Counted from the first letter of the stretch, positions 48,491-60,105 are shown. The stretch: 64,000 bases of DNA from Flaccisagitta enflata (GCA_965153355.1 OZ231126.1:36828001-36892000), one strand, 5' to 3'. The notes: generated by a model from the letters alone, not told the origin. Made by a program: numbers and translations.

Positions 48491-48894
48491 GTTAACTAAC
48501 AATTCTTTCCTAGTTTGTATATATTCATTCTCAAAAACAAGTTGCTTGGAATGATTGCTCGCAATCTAAATAGATTTTTTTTCTTTTCATATTTCCATTC
48601 ATTCATTCATTCATACATTCTCTCATCTCCTGCCCATATAGGGATGTTTTATGATCAGATACATCATCTGAATAATATCTCCATTTTCTGTAACTAAGAG
48701 ACTTTGTTTGAAACCCTTTATCGTCAGGGATTTTTTTCTTGTTATTCTTAAGTTTCTGTGGAAACCGTAATAAACCCGAATTACATCCGGGTTTGGCCCC
48801 ATACGAAACCGAATGTTGTGGCTCGTATTTTGGCCCATACGAGGCCGAATTGAGGCCGTGGATATGAAGCCCATATGCAAGGCCTGATTTGTGA

Positions 48895-49020
48895 GAGACA
48901 GGCGTGGGGAAGTGAGGAGACGTGGGGGAGAGCAGGCGGTTGGGGGCGTGGGGGAGAGGGTGGGGAGGCGTGGGGGCGGGGGGAGGCGTGGGGGCGGGGG
49001 GAGGCGTGGGGGCGTGTTTT
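48895..49020. repeat. G-rich minisatellite, GGGAGGCGTGGGGGCG unit
   Basis: Six or more imperfect units. The G strand has many runs of four to six G and could form G-quadruplexes. Confidence 0.9.
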
Positions 49021-51073
49021 TTTCATGAGATTGCAAAAATGAATTGGGTAACTTTTTACTAATTGCTAACAGGCGTGTATATTGTTCCACACTCTTTTTT
49101 TGCTTTATGACGGCGCACACTTGCCAATCAAAGCTTTTCCCAAAATTCAGTCATAGCAAAAATCGAAAATTCAAATTTTGGTATTTTTGTAACATTTACC
49201 CCTTCAGAAGTTGTTCGAGAGTAAAAATTTGGTTTCAGAGGACCTTGTTATGGGAGATATCCCACATGTAAGGTCACTCTCAAACAAACAACTTCAATTT
49301 TGACCCCTTGAAATTTGCAAAAAAATTAAACGGACTTCATGTTGAGTGTTACAATGCCATACTGCATCCTCAGACCCAGTTTTGTTCCACTGAACCTACA
49401 CAGCTCTGAGATAAGGCAAATGTCAAGAAACGTCAAGTTGGCAGAGGTAGAACTCACCATTTTTTTAATGATTCAAATTCAACAAAACTATACATCACTG
49501 TATAGCTCTTGAAGTAACATTAAGAATCCATAGAAGAATTTTGTTAACTGAGCTCATTTTTCATGCAAATTAAGCTTAATTAGGCAGATTTTGTATACAA
49601 AAAAATACAAAATTAAGCATATTGTAGCAAAAAAATCAATATGAGAATATTTTTTACCTAAATTATGTCCAAACGCAATAGTATGAGGATGTTTCATGGA
49701 AAAAAATCGAAATTTCATGAATTTTCAAAAAATCCCTATAAGCACTATTTTTGGTTGGTTGGGCAGTGCGGTAAAAATTTGTTCCGCCAAGCTCTTCTTC
49801 ATACTAGTAATGTAGATACTCTTCAACAACTTTCATGCAAAATTTCAGCCAAATCAGCTTACTCATTAAAAAGATATGCCACTTTTTCGTTTTTTCATCT
49901 GGTAGGTTGGTTGGGCTGGTAGGGCCGGTTGGACTCATTTTCAGAGGACCAATTTTTTTCTCCTGATCTCTCTCGGTGAAGTCTGTTTTTCCGCAAAAAA
50001 TCATTGGTGTAGCTCAAAGGGTTCATGAGATATGGGCATTTCTGTAAATTGGACAAATTGAATCTTTTTTCCTTCGAAGATCGCGAAATCTTACCTTCGC
50101 GAAGAAGAAAATAACTACGAGAATCGTCCGATGAGCGTATCAATTCTGTTCACACTTAAAAACCAACAAAATATAAAATTTCATTGTGACTGAACGCCTG
50201 GGAGGTAAGACTTCAAATTTTAATTGTAGACTAAAAATTTCACGCTCTTTCACATGGTGTGATCAGATTTTGTGTAAATTGTTTCGTTTTCACGCCATAG
50301 TGGCTTATCTTAAGCGTTAGGTATGCGTTAAGAACAAATTTGGGGGTGTTCGCGTATTGATACGCTTCAAGATATTTTTTATTTCTCTGCTTAGGATCAA
50401 CCTAATAACATGAAAATGGAGGGAAATGTCCCTCAAGTTGTTTTCCATCGAATTGTAAAAGAAAAAGTGCTTAATATTAAAGCAAAATGAGTTAAAAAAA
50501 AAAATATCATAATGTTCAGCTTCGAGAGAAAAAAAGCAAAAAAATCGAGGAAGGGGAAATATGATATTTACACCATTTTTTGATAACTTATTGTTTGAGT
50601 AATGAGTTGAAATTTTTTGTGTATACTGTGGGATTGATAAATGTCAATAAAAACTCATAATATCATATGATAAGACATTTTTCTATTTGATTTGCTTGCC
50701 ATTTTCTACTGGAGACAGAATGGAGACAAGCCAAAAAGAGCCCTTTGATCAAATTTTTAGACCCCTTAGGAGTAGTGAGGGTCACAAAAAATGGTTTGAA
50801 ATTGTGCACTGGGTAGTTATGAACGTCTTTGAACCATTTAATTCAAATATAATGATGTATCTGAAGCTGGGGCTAACGTAGATTGGTAGAAAGTCGGGCC
50901 CACCAGCATGCTGCGGAACCGTGACATTTACCATAACTAATTTCACCTTTATGGTGCATTCTCTCGAAATGCAAAACGACGCAAATCCAATGAAATAGCT
51001 AAGGTTGTCCGGATGAACCCATTCTTCCATTGCGTAAAAGGAATCTCAGTAAAACGTAGTAGTCTAGTTTTTA
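49021..51073. other. No gene recognised
   Basis: About 2 kb of AT-rich sequence within the putative intron. Frames up to 85 codons lack motifs. Nothing repeated was noticed except short TTGG runs near 49752 and 49905. Confidence 0.45.
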
Positions 51074-51245
51074 GTCGCGGACTAGCGACTCTATAAGAGG
51101 CTTTGTCCGTCCGTCCGTTGGTTGGTTGGTTGGTTGGTTGGTTGGTCGGTCCGTGGTGATCGAGTTGGAAAGTGTGAAAGAACGCATTTCCGCCCCTGCC
51201 CACCCGTCCGCGACTGGTATTGGCAGTGTATCCGGCCTTGTTAAA
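51074..51245 (+). repeat. CGCGAC-hairpin dispersed repeat, complete copy
   Basis: Head AGTCGCGGACTAGCGACTCT, then ATAAGAGGCTTTGTCCGTCC, seven TTGG words, GTGGTGATCGAGTTGGAAAG, CCCCTGCCCACCCGTCCGCG and GTGTATCCGGCCTTGTT. The best reference for the TATAAGAGGC subfamily. Confidence 0.88.
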
Positions 51246-51984
51246 ATCGAAACTTTTTTGTGCTCTGGTTTTTGTTTCATAGTTGTAATCTTTTCCTTAA
51301 TTTCAATTTTCGCCAACCTATTTTTCTAAGCTGCCGTTTTTATTCACTTTACTTTATCAATTCCTTTGCATAGTGAGAAATTATTCACAACTTGCCTTAG
51401 AATATTGTGGTGCTATCGCCGTGGTCATTATTTTGTGTAACACAATCCCTTGGACTTCAAAGACTAATCAGCAATCGCATTTTCCATTTATAGAAGTAGG
51501 ACATCCCAGATAGGATGCAGTATCATAAAAGTCTAAAATCTCTTTCTAAAACTTACCATCGACATCCTCTTTGACCAAAATGACCGTTATTTTATGATTT
51601 TTTTGGAAAATTTGCAACGGGAGCCCTCATATAGATTGCTGGCTAAGGAACCGAAAAATGCGAAAATCGCAATAAACGCCAAAAATAGATGGGGGTGAAA
51701 TTTTTTTTTTTGGTCATAGAAAGATTTGCATTTGTGAAAAGTTTACTTTTTATGTCTACTGTGAGATAAAAAGAAGTTTGGGCCATATTTCCCATTTCCC
51801 TCTATCGAGGAGCACTTTTAGTTCCCCCCCCCTTTTTGGGGGTGCAAAGCACTACCAAAAACGATGCAAAATTTGAGATTGTTCATCTTGTTTTCTTTGC
51901 TATTCCTTGACAAATTGGTAAAAATCCTTGGGGCTGGTCTTGTTTGAAAGATATTAAGTAGTAGAACATAAAATAAGGAGAATT
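51246..51984. other. No gene recognised
   Basis: Unique AT-rich sequence; no frame above 70 codons except the tail of a repeat-derived one. Confidence 0.4.
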
Positions 51985-52925
51985 AGCTGCTAGGGGTCCC
52001 TGTGGGGTCCTCCGGGGGTCCTCAAAGGGCCCCCAAATGACCAAAATAGCTGAAAATGGCTAAAAAATGAGGGGTTTTGGAGTTGTTTCTTCTCAAATAT
52101 TATTGGGGAGGACAATTTTATGTTAAGATACTATCACCTGGTTTGGAGCAACAAAGAAAAGGTCAGGGGTCCATCAAGGACCCATTCAAGGGGCCCCTAG
52201 ATGCTCCAAAAGGCTTAAGACGGGCAAATATGACCAAAATTTAAGCATTTGCGATCTTTGACAATGAAGGGCCACTAGTTATCTGTTTAGCTTCCCTCAT
52301 CAGTGGAGCAGAACTAGATAAGAAGGCTAAGGACCCCTGATGGGCCTATCCAGAGGACCTAAAGGACTCATAATAGCCAAAAATGACCAAATCTTGACAT
52401 TTTTGCACTATTTTTCTTTGATTCATTGTTGAACTGCACCTATTTACTGTTTATTGGATGGATGATTGATTGATTTATTGAATGATTGATTGTTAGATTG
52501 ATTCATATGTCTGTGGGGCCCTCCTGGGTTCCTCAAAGGGCCCCCAAATAACCTAAACAGCTGAAAATAGCCCAAAATATGAGGGTTTTGGAGTTGTTTC
52601 TTCTCAAACGTTGTTTAGGAGGGAAATTCCATGTAAAGATACTGTCATCTGGTGTGGAACATCAAAAGAAAAGGTCAGGGGCCCCTCAGGGACCCATTCA
52701 AGGGGCCCCTAGATGCTCCAAAAGGCTTAAAACGGGAAAAAAATGGCCAAAATTTAAGCAGTTTTGACAATGAAGGACCTAGTTATCTGTTTAGCTTCCC
52801 TCATCAGTCCAGCAGAACTAGATAAGAATAAAAGTGAAAGCTGAAGACCCCTGTTGAACCCATACAAGCGCCTTGTGGGACCCGTGATAGCCAAAAGTGA
52901 CCAAATCTTGACATTTTTAATGTTA
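51985..52925. repeat. Tandem duplication of about 520 bp
   Basis: Block 51985-52415 is repeated at 52505-52925: CTCAAAGGGCCCCCAAAT, TTTTGGAGTTGTTTCTTCTC, CAAGGGGCCCCTAGATGCTC and CCAAATCTTGACATTTTT occur in both in the same order. Copies differ by many substitutions. A short TTGATTGAT patch lies between them. Confidence 0.85.
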
Positions 52926-53389
52926 TACATCTTTCATAGATTGTTTGCTTTCTGTTTGTTAGATAATTGATTATCACCTATATCTTATAACATACTGTAT
53001 CTAAATTTTTCTCCGTTTGGGTAAAAAGAATATTTTTCCACTTGTCATACACAATATGATTGATACAAAAATTAATTGATTTATAAGCTGCTGCAGCTCT
53101 TGCTGTAAAGATCAAGACTTGCTACTTGACATTGTACAATTTGATGTACAATACAAGAACACATGGATCTAAGACTGTTGCACCTTGATAACTTCGACAC
53201 AATCATGCAATTGCTTGAGTCTTTTCATTTTTCATGCAAAGCCAATGGATCTTTGATCACAAGCCTGTTCCTTCATGTCCAATTTCATGGGCATACAACA
53301 AATTGCAATTTTGTTTCTTGTGTATTTTGCTTCATATTAATTTCCTTCATCATCAATGGGCAAATAGCAATATTCCCCATTATTTGTTC
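52926..53389. other. No gene recognised
   Basis: Unique AT-rich sequence; an 82-codon plus frame at 53163-53411 has no recognisable motif. Confidence 0.4.
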
Positions 53390-53640
53390 AAATTTTGATG
53401 AATATATTTAATGGACGGATAACTGGCACCAATGGGATAAAATTATGCTCCACTCCTTCAATAGGCGAACAATCATGTTCCCTTCCACAAATGGGCAAAC
53501 ATTCATGTTCCCTGCTTCTGATAGTTACCCATTTAGGTACCCTGCTTCCAATGGGCGAACAACTCTGTTCGCCTCACCTACACTGGCAACATCTTTTTTT
53601 TCAACTGTTAAGCAGGAGAATAACACTGTTCCCAGCTATA
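53390..53640. repeat. Degenerate minisatellite, AATGGGCGAACAA-TGTTCCC words
   Basis: About six imperfect units of 30-40 bp containing CTTCCAATGGGCGAACAATC and GTTCCCT-like words. Confidence 0.7.
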
Positions 53641-54165
53641 GAGCAAGAAAGTAACTGGGAGAACACAAAACCCCACCAGATATATTGTACCTCAAATTTA
53701 AAATTACATGCTTTATATTCTCATCTTTTTCTTTTCAGGCTACAGAAAACTTCCCAGTGGGGCCCTGGTCATTCTGATAGCATGTTCCTGTTTTAGCAAA
53801 AAAACACTGCTGTCAGAATCATTGGGATCATTGGGATCCAATTAAAAAAACTGCATCCTGATATCATTGGTTAAAAAATGCAGCTGGGGGACCTAAAAAA
53901 CAATGCTAGAATGCCAGATCATGTATTACAATGGAAGGGGCAAATATCAAGTTAGTAGATTTTAGAAACTAGATATACCTAACATGTGTCTTAGTGTCAT
54001 ACTTAAGTATGGGAAGTGCTTTTAGCCTTTTTGGGGTATTAGAGTAAGGTTACAATATGGTAAATTAGAAATGAAAGTTGATATGCAATTTTTAGGATTC
54101 AACCATATAGATGGCTACTATTGCACTGGTCTTAATTTCTGGTTGACCCAACAGGTTAAAAGGTA

Positions 54166-54670
54166 ATGTAGCCATTGCAGCTCCCAAAATGGTCATATAA
54201 ATGGGATGAGTGAGGATGGGACAACTGATAACTGAAATAAGCTCATTTTTGCAGTTTTTGCTTTCTTTGCATTTTTTGCACTTTTTTGCTGCGCCAATAA
54301 TGATGTAATCAAGGGTTTCTGACACACAGAACTAGATTTCTTTTTGTCCTTGCAAGTTTATATATTGTAGAAGCTGAATTAGATAGTTTTACTATATTTG
54401 CTATACTATACTATACTACTATGCTATGCTATACTATACTATACTATACTTTACTACTATACTATCTTTACTATATATTGCTTTTTTGCTATTGCAGCTC
54501 CCAAAATGGTCATATAAATGGCATGAGTGAGGATGGGACAACTGATAACTGAAATAAGCTCATTTTTGCGGTTTTTGCTTTTTTTGCTTTTTTTGCACTT
54601 TTTAGCTGCGCCAATACTGATGTAATCAAGGGTTTCTTATACACAGAACTAGATTTCTTGTTGTCCTTGC
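54166..54670. repeat. Duplicated segment of about 170 bp with CTATA microsatellite between
   Basis: Segment 54166-54370 recurs at 54493-54700 (AGCTCCCAAAATGGTCATAT, GATGGGACAACTGATAACTG, GCGCCAATA(A/C)TGATGTAATC). The spacer at 54397-54480 is made of ACTATACTAT words. On the minus strand the duplicated part stays mostly open (ISVISCPILTH, YMTILGAA), but one copy has a stop. Confidence 0.8.
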
Positions 54671-54699
54671 AAGTTAATATATTGTAGAAGCTGAATTAG

Positions 54700-55501
54700 A
54701 TAGTTTTACTACTGTAGGACTGGGGTAATTAGTATCAAGATAAGGTGAAAAAAAACAATTTTGGCGTTTTTTGCGATTTTTGGTGTTTTTTGGCTCTGTA
54801 ACAAGCAATCTACGAAAGGGCACCCGCTGCACATTTCTTAAAAAAATCATAGAACAATAATTGTTTTGGTCCTAGAGGATGTCGATGGTCCCAATGAAAG
54901 AGAGATTTTGATAATTTTTTGAAGTAGCCTTCAGAACCAGCCTTTCTGGGATGCCCTATAATAATAGGAAATGAGGTCACATCACCACATATGGATTCCT
55001 GATCTACGTCATTCATTGATGACAAACCTAGCAATCGATCGGAAGAAGCCGTTTCTGAATTTTGGTCATACCTGAACTGAAAAAAAGTAGAGAAGCCAGG
55101 AGGCGGAGAGAATTTCCCAAACGCTTAAAATTTTCAAAAAAATCATAAATCAACAACCGCTCGAGATAAATCCCTAATTCTTTTTTTGAGTTAATCGTAT
55201 GAACCTCAGGCATTTTTGGGACACATAAGTGTGACTTGTGTGACCGCGGCAGGTCCGATCGGCAAGTGTGCGGCGTACTTCCGAAGGCAACATTTGTGTT
55301 TCAACAGGGGCCAAAATCAAAAATAAATAAAACTTAATGATAATACCAAAATAATGATTGCATTATGTCACAATCATGATTTTATTGCAAAATTTGCATT
55401 TAATCATGAAACAGAACCAAAAATTGGTAAATTGATAAAGAAAATATATTGCAAATTACAGAAAATTTCACGAATCGTCATCACAAGCACCGGTAGTATA
55501 A
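54700..55501. other. No gene recognised
   Basis: Unique AT-rich intron sequence without supported frames. Confidence 0.4.
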
Positions 55502-55674
55502 TAAGCAGAATGTTTATTTTCATGATGGAGTAGTACAGTGCAAAAAGCAAACCAAAAAGTTAGCCTAAATTTTCGATATCACTTTGTGTCTGTCAGGTTA
55601 AAGTGGATATCGGCATTATTAACACTGTTTACTTTACTAATACTACTCCATCATGAAAATAAACATTCTGCTTA
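55502..55674. repeat. Perfect 34 bp inverted repeat, 173 bp hairpin
   Basis: 55502-55535 (TAAGCAGAATGTTTATTTTC...) is an exact inverted match of 55641-55674, with a 105 bp loop. It may be a small MITE. Confidence 0.93.
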
Positions 55675-55979
55675 CAGAAAATTTGATTTTTAGTCATTGA
55701 CAGGGGCCCGTTTAAATTCTAAGAAAAAAATCATAGATTTGGTAACACAACGTGATACGTCGCGGGGAAGAAAATCAAAGGCGGGGGGGGAATTATTCCA
55801 AGAGTCATGGAGCGATACACACCCCTGATTTGATTGCTAATTGTGCCACTTCCAAACTAATAAAGCAAGAAATGTCAGATTGAACCCAAATGAAAATATT
55901 TTTAAAAGAACTTTCTTATGGTCAAGAATTTTAACTACCTATTTTGAAATTTGATACGATACAAAAGTGCCGACCTTTT
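55675..55979. other. No gene recognised
   Basis: Unique AT-rich sequence. Confidence 0.4.
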
Positions 55980-56250
55980 AGTTGCGGACACGCAACTCTA
56001 TAAGAGGCTTTGTCCGTCCGTTGGTCTGTTGGTCTGTTGGTCCTTTGGTCCGTTGGTCCGTCGATCCGTCATGGTCACCGAGTTGAAAAGAGGCAAAACA
56101 AGCATTTTAGATACTTTTTGTGTTTGTTTGAGTGTGGGGGGTGGGTTGGAGTGTGGATAGGGGTTGGATCCCTGCCCACCCATCCACATTCCACAACAAC
56201 ATTGTGACCCCGCGTCACTTGTTATTGTTGGTTCGCGTAGTAGTGAATGC
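55980..56250 (+). repeat. CGCGAC-hairpin dispersed repeat
   Basis: The head AGTTGCGGACACGCAACTCT keeps a 7 bp stem through paired changes relative to AGTCGCG/CGCGACT. It is followed by ATAAGAGGCTTTGTCCGTCC, a TTGGTC tract, GTCACCGAGTTGAAAAG and CCCTGCCCACCCATCCACA. The TGTATCCGGCCTTG end is replaced. Confidence 0.82.
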
Positions 56251-56440
56251 AATCAAAAAAAGATCATAAAAAGTATATATGAAAGGCATCCTCTCAGTTT
56301 TGAAATTGTTCGCTTAGTTTTGAGATTGGAGATGAAGCTACAATCATACCCATCCCATCCAGATTGTCAATTCTTGGTTGATCCTTACAAAATACTTTTC
56401 CAAAAGAAACTCCTTTGATAAAAAGTATAATTTTTCTCAC

Positions 56441-57123
56441 CGTTTGACATCATCTTGATTTGGTTTATCCTTTGCTTTTGCGATGTGATAGAGGCCATAA
56501 AGATAAACAACGACGGGCGCCAGCAAAATTGGCGAGGTGAAGAGGACCAAAATTTGTATCAATTTTGGTAAAACTTGAATTTCCGAACGACGACGACACA
56601 ACAAAAACAAGACGATGCAAAACTGACACAAGCCGCCACCCACGATCCAACTCGTGGTTAAAATCGCGAATCTGTTATTATCCGCTTGATTGTGTTCATT
56701 TTTGCCTGATGACGCGGCCCGGCAGCGCCCCCTTATGACCACGTCACGGAATTTCGAAAACTTCAAATATTCCATTGTGAGTTTTGGAGGCCACGTCTGC
56801 CAGTTACTAACATTTAGTTGTTCTTGCGCCCATTCACTCACTTTCACACTCTCACCCGCGCGCCAACTCCATTTGAGATCCTGCTCATTGAGATAGAAAA
56901 AATCGCGCCAGTGATGTACGTATGTTTCGACCATCTTTTGTGCTGTGTTTTCTTTGTACCCTGAATTATGTCTTTCCATCCCCGTGCACTCCCAGTAGTC
57001 TGATAAAGTGAAACTGTTACTCCAGTACTCGTATGCTAGAGCCGAATCACTTCCAATGTCCACAAGCGTAAACGCAGCTCCCATGAAGAAAGGTAAAAGC
57101 GCAAAAAAGAGTCCGGAATTCAT
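56441..57123 (-). CDS. XK-related-like membrane protein, first coding exon
   Basis: The frame starts at ATG 57123 (MNSGLFFALLPFFMGAAFTL) and encodes 227 codons plus two bases up to the donor GTGAGA at 56440. The in-frame GTG at 57129 is not a likely start. The first membrane helix ends in LVDIGSDSALAYEYW, which resembles the first helix of XK-related proteins (scramblases and relatives in the plasma membrane). A soluble segment of about 115 residues follows (cysteines, NVS glycosylation site, many Trp), then helices FAILTTSWIVGGGLCQFCIV and LIQILVLFTSPILLAPVVVY. This ectodomain is longer than usual in the family, so the assignment is tentative. Joined to 46506-45537 the frame is kept and gives about 550 residues. 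Confidence 0.6.
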
Positions 57124-57165
57124 TTTCACTTTCGTGGTTTGTTTTTTTAGTTTGTCACTTTTTGT

Positions 57166-57247
57166 CTTTTGTCTCGTTTTGTCTTATTGTTTTATTTAAT
57201 GTTTGTTTCTTTCAATCCACTTTTTTTCTATTTCTTGGGTTTCTGTC
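57166..57247. repeat. 82 bp perfect direct repeat, left copy
   Basis: Identical to 57998-58079, from CTTTTGTCTCGTTTTGTCTT to TTGGGTTTCTGTC. It lies just upstream of the membrane-protein start codon, in its probable 5' untranslated or promoter region. Confidence 0.95.
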
Positions 57248-57997
57248 ACTCAAATCCGTCATCGTCATCACGTCCCCTCCCAGCTTCTTAAGCTTCTCAG
57301 GCCTCAAATCCAGCTCTGAGCCTCAATCCGACCTCTCAAGCCTCAAACCTGACCTCTCAGGCCTCAATCTAACCTTTCAGGCCTCAAATCAACCTCTCAG
57401 GCCTGCGTCTGGCCTCTCAGGCCTCAAATCTAACCTCAGGCCTCAAATCTAGCCTTTCAGTACTCGACCCAAGCCTCTCAGGCCTCAAATCTGGCCTCAG
57501 GCCTCAAATCTCAACCTCCCAGGCCTCAAATCAGACCTTTCAGGCCTCAAGTCAGCTCTCAGCCTCGTCCAGCCTCTCGGGCCTCCGTCTGACCTCTCAG
57601 GCCTCAAATCTGCAGCCTCTCGACCTCAATCAGCCTTTCAGGCCTCACGTCCAACCTCACAGGCCCTCCGATCCCACCTCTCAAGCCTCAAATCCAGCCT
57701 CTTGGGCCTCAAATCCAGCCTCTTGGGCCTCAAATCCAACCTCCCTCTTAGGCCTCAAATTCCCATTGAATAACATGGCAAATTGAAAAACAATAAAAAA
57801 ATGCAAAATTCCCCAATGAATATCTGGAAAATTACCCCAAATATGCCCTCTCAGGACGTGTGGAAATTCACCTGTGTCCTACAGGATATCGACCCTTTGG
57901 GGCCGCTGCCCTATCTCACTCCACTTCTTCAGTTAATCACTTCAAACTGAGCATCGGGTGCCACTGACCATGTACAATCCTTGGATGATTTGTTTCT
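57248..57997 (+). mobile_element. Modular minisatellite-core element, copy E, between 82 bp repeats
   Basis: The core (57290-57770) consists of about 25 units of CTCTCAGGCCTCAAATC. The right end is CGACCCTTTGGGGCCGCTGC, with the tail GAGCATCGGGTGCCACTGAC, CATGTACAATCCTTGGATGA. The left inverted repeat of the family is absent. The perfect 82 bp direct repeats show where the insert begins and ends. Confidence 0.75.
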
Positions 57998-58079
57998 CTT
58001 TTGTCTCGTTTTGTCTTATTGTTTTATTTAATGTTTGTTTCTTTCAATCCACTTTTTTTCTATTTCTTGGGTTTCTGTC
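57998..58079. repeat. 82 bp perfect direct repeat, right copy
   Basis: Second identical copy of 57166-57247. Confidence 0.95.
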
Positions 58080-58139
58080 GTGTCACTGTGCGCGTATGGC
58101 ATAGGCACTCAAAATTCATTTGTTTGCATGATAGAGAGG

Positions 58140-59660
58140 TCGGAGTTTTGACTTTTTTCTTTTAAACATTAAATAATTTTTTTTTTTAAACATTAAATAC
58201 AAGTAATTTTCATCAATAAAAATATTTTTCCGGCTATTTCTTGCAATCGGGGGCCTGAGCTCCAAAGGAAAACTAGGTAGGCAAATAACAATGAAATGAA
58301 AGACGACAAAATATCACATCTTATACTTCTTAGCATTTTGCCAACATTGTTTCCCTGAAGAGTAGAGACCCCTCCGATTGCAAGAAATAACCTAAAATAT
58401 GTTTTTGTCGATGAAAATTGCTTGTGTACCAGCAATGGCGGCTGTTGCCGTGAGGAAAAAAGTCCTAAGCATTGATCACTTTTCACCAAGCTTTTGTCTT
58501 TAGTCACTGCAAATTTTTTTTTTCTATTAGATCAAATCAAGAGCAATTGTATGTATTGATTGCACTGCAAATCAGAGAAAAATAGGACTGAGCCAAATGA
58601 GCTAGATCAGCTAAAATGCTCAAAATCACTCAACCAAACAATCAGCTATGCTCAGTGACATGTTTTCTTGTAATTACATGCTCTCATCAAAACATTTATT
58701 TATCCCATTAAAGATCAGAGAAAAAAAAGGCCAGCCTAAATAGAGCTAGTGAGATAGAATGTAACACCCGACAGATAACAGTTATGCTCACTGATATGCT
58801 TTTTGTATCTTCTTTCTTAAACACGTATCCAAATATTGGGTGTTCGAATAAAAATTGTAGAGGTTTTCTGTTGCTTACGCACACTATGGAGTATGTAGAG
58901 ATGCAAACAAGGTACCATTTGATAGAGGTCAATCTGTTTGACATTTTGGTGTATGGTTTTTTTGTTTTTTTAATAAAAATTTCCAAGTAAATCAAGGTTA
59001 AAAACTTTCCCAAATCAAACTTTCAGCAAAAACCAGTAGAAAAACGCTGTTTCCCTATTAAAATCTCCTCTTTAAGCTTTGCAAAAGTCCACTTAAGCAC
59101 AAGCTACTGCAAAAATCTTTTGAATTTAATCTCTGGGAACAAAGATCTAGACAAAAAAAAACACACTTTTCTAGCTTCTCTTGTTACGGACACAATTTTT
59201 TTTCAAACACCTGTTATTTCTTTATTTATCGATTAAATAAGAAAAAAAAAGACTGAGCTAAATGAGCTAGATTTGCTAGAATACTAAAAAACACCTTCAC
59301 AGATGAGCAGCTTTGCTCATAAACATGTTTTCTTTATTTGCATGCTCAAACAAGTAAAGATACACTCATTTATTGATCCTACATGAAATCAATTTGAATT
59401 TTTTGTAAATAAATCTTTAAAAAATCATAGAGCGAAAAATATTTGTCGTAGAGAATTCTGCTTGGTCCAAAATGAAAGAGAATTATCAAATTTACTCACT
59501 CTATAAATTTCATTGGAGGCCTCAATCAGCCGGATGAGATGCTCAACTTCCTAATAAGAAAATGAAAACCATGTTTCTCTGGAAGATGTCAAAGAGTCAA
59601 AGACTGACTTCGACTTTTTTCCCGATGATGTTTGGAAACAAAGACAAAATTCCGACCACT
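58140..59660 (-). repeat. Dispersed repeat, copy 2, with internal duplications
   Basis: Complement of 40850-41540 is found in pieces between 58390 and 59650. The block CAGAGAAAAATAGGACTGAG, CCAAATGAGCTAGAT recurs about three times (58572, 58715, 59240), so this copy has internal duplications or is the fuller version. Non-coding as far as I can see. Confidence 0.7.
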
Positions 59661-59809
59661 CTAAAGCATTGTCACTAAAAAAATTTTGATCTATAATGTA
59701 AAAAAAATGATTGTCAATAGATCTCTATAGCCTCTGTTGGCCAAATAAGCAAACTAGGATAACAGTAGACTTGACACTGTGAATGGGATGCCTGGTTATT
59801 TGTAATGTA

Positions 59810-59875
59810 AACCAGGGCCGTATGGCAAGGGGCCGCAGGGGCCGCCATGGCGGCCCCTTGTTGGGACACACACCG
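59810..59875. repeat. Palindromic GC-rich patch, possible transposon end
   Basis: CAGGGCCG start, then CAAGGGGCCGC...GCGGCCCCTTG with the perfect 20 bp palindrome GGGGCCGCCATGGCGGCCCC. Such CAGGGCCG-led GC-rich ends are seen in hAT-type elements; no second end was located. Confidence 0.4.
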
Positions 59876-60043
59876 CTGAGAGAGATTGATTGATTGATTT
59901 ATTGTCCATTAAAGTGATAACACTCTGTACAATTATCAGTGACAATGTACTCGTACATGATCAAGGTTCATCACAATAATTCATGTTCTATTCTACTTAT
60001 AAATAACACATAGCACAGTATTCAAAATCAATAGACAATTTTT

Positions 60044-60045
<2 letters not shown>

Positions 60046-60101
<56 letters not shown>
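60046..60101. repeat. (GA)n microsatellite
   Basis: About 27 GA units. Confidence 0.97.

Positions 60102-60105
<4 letters not shown>

Larger units (their letters stand above)
46507..56440 (-). other. Putative 9.9 kb intron of the membrane-protein gene
   Basis: Bounded by a good donor (AAACG then GTGAGA at 56440) and an acceptor (TTTTTTGAAATTTTCAG ending at 46507). The exons on both sides encode membrane segments on the same strand and their phases match. It contains many repeats listed separately. Further small exons inside it cannot be excluded. Confidence 0.45.

Noticed and set aside
56164-56418. Plus-strand frame of 84 codons before the membrane-protein exon
   Set aside because: It overlaps the CGCGAC repeat and has no independent support.
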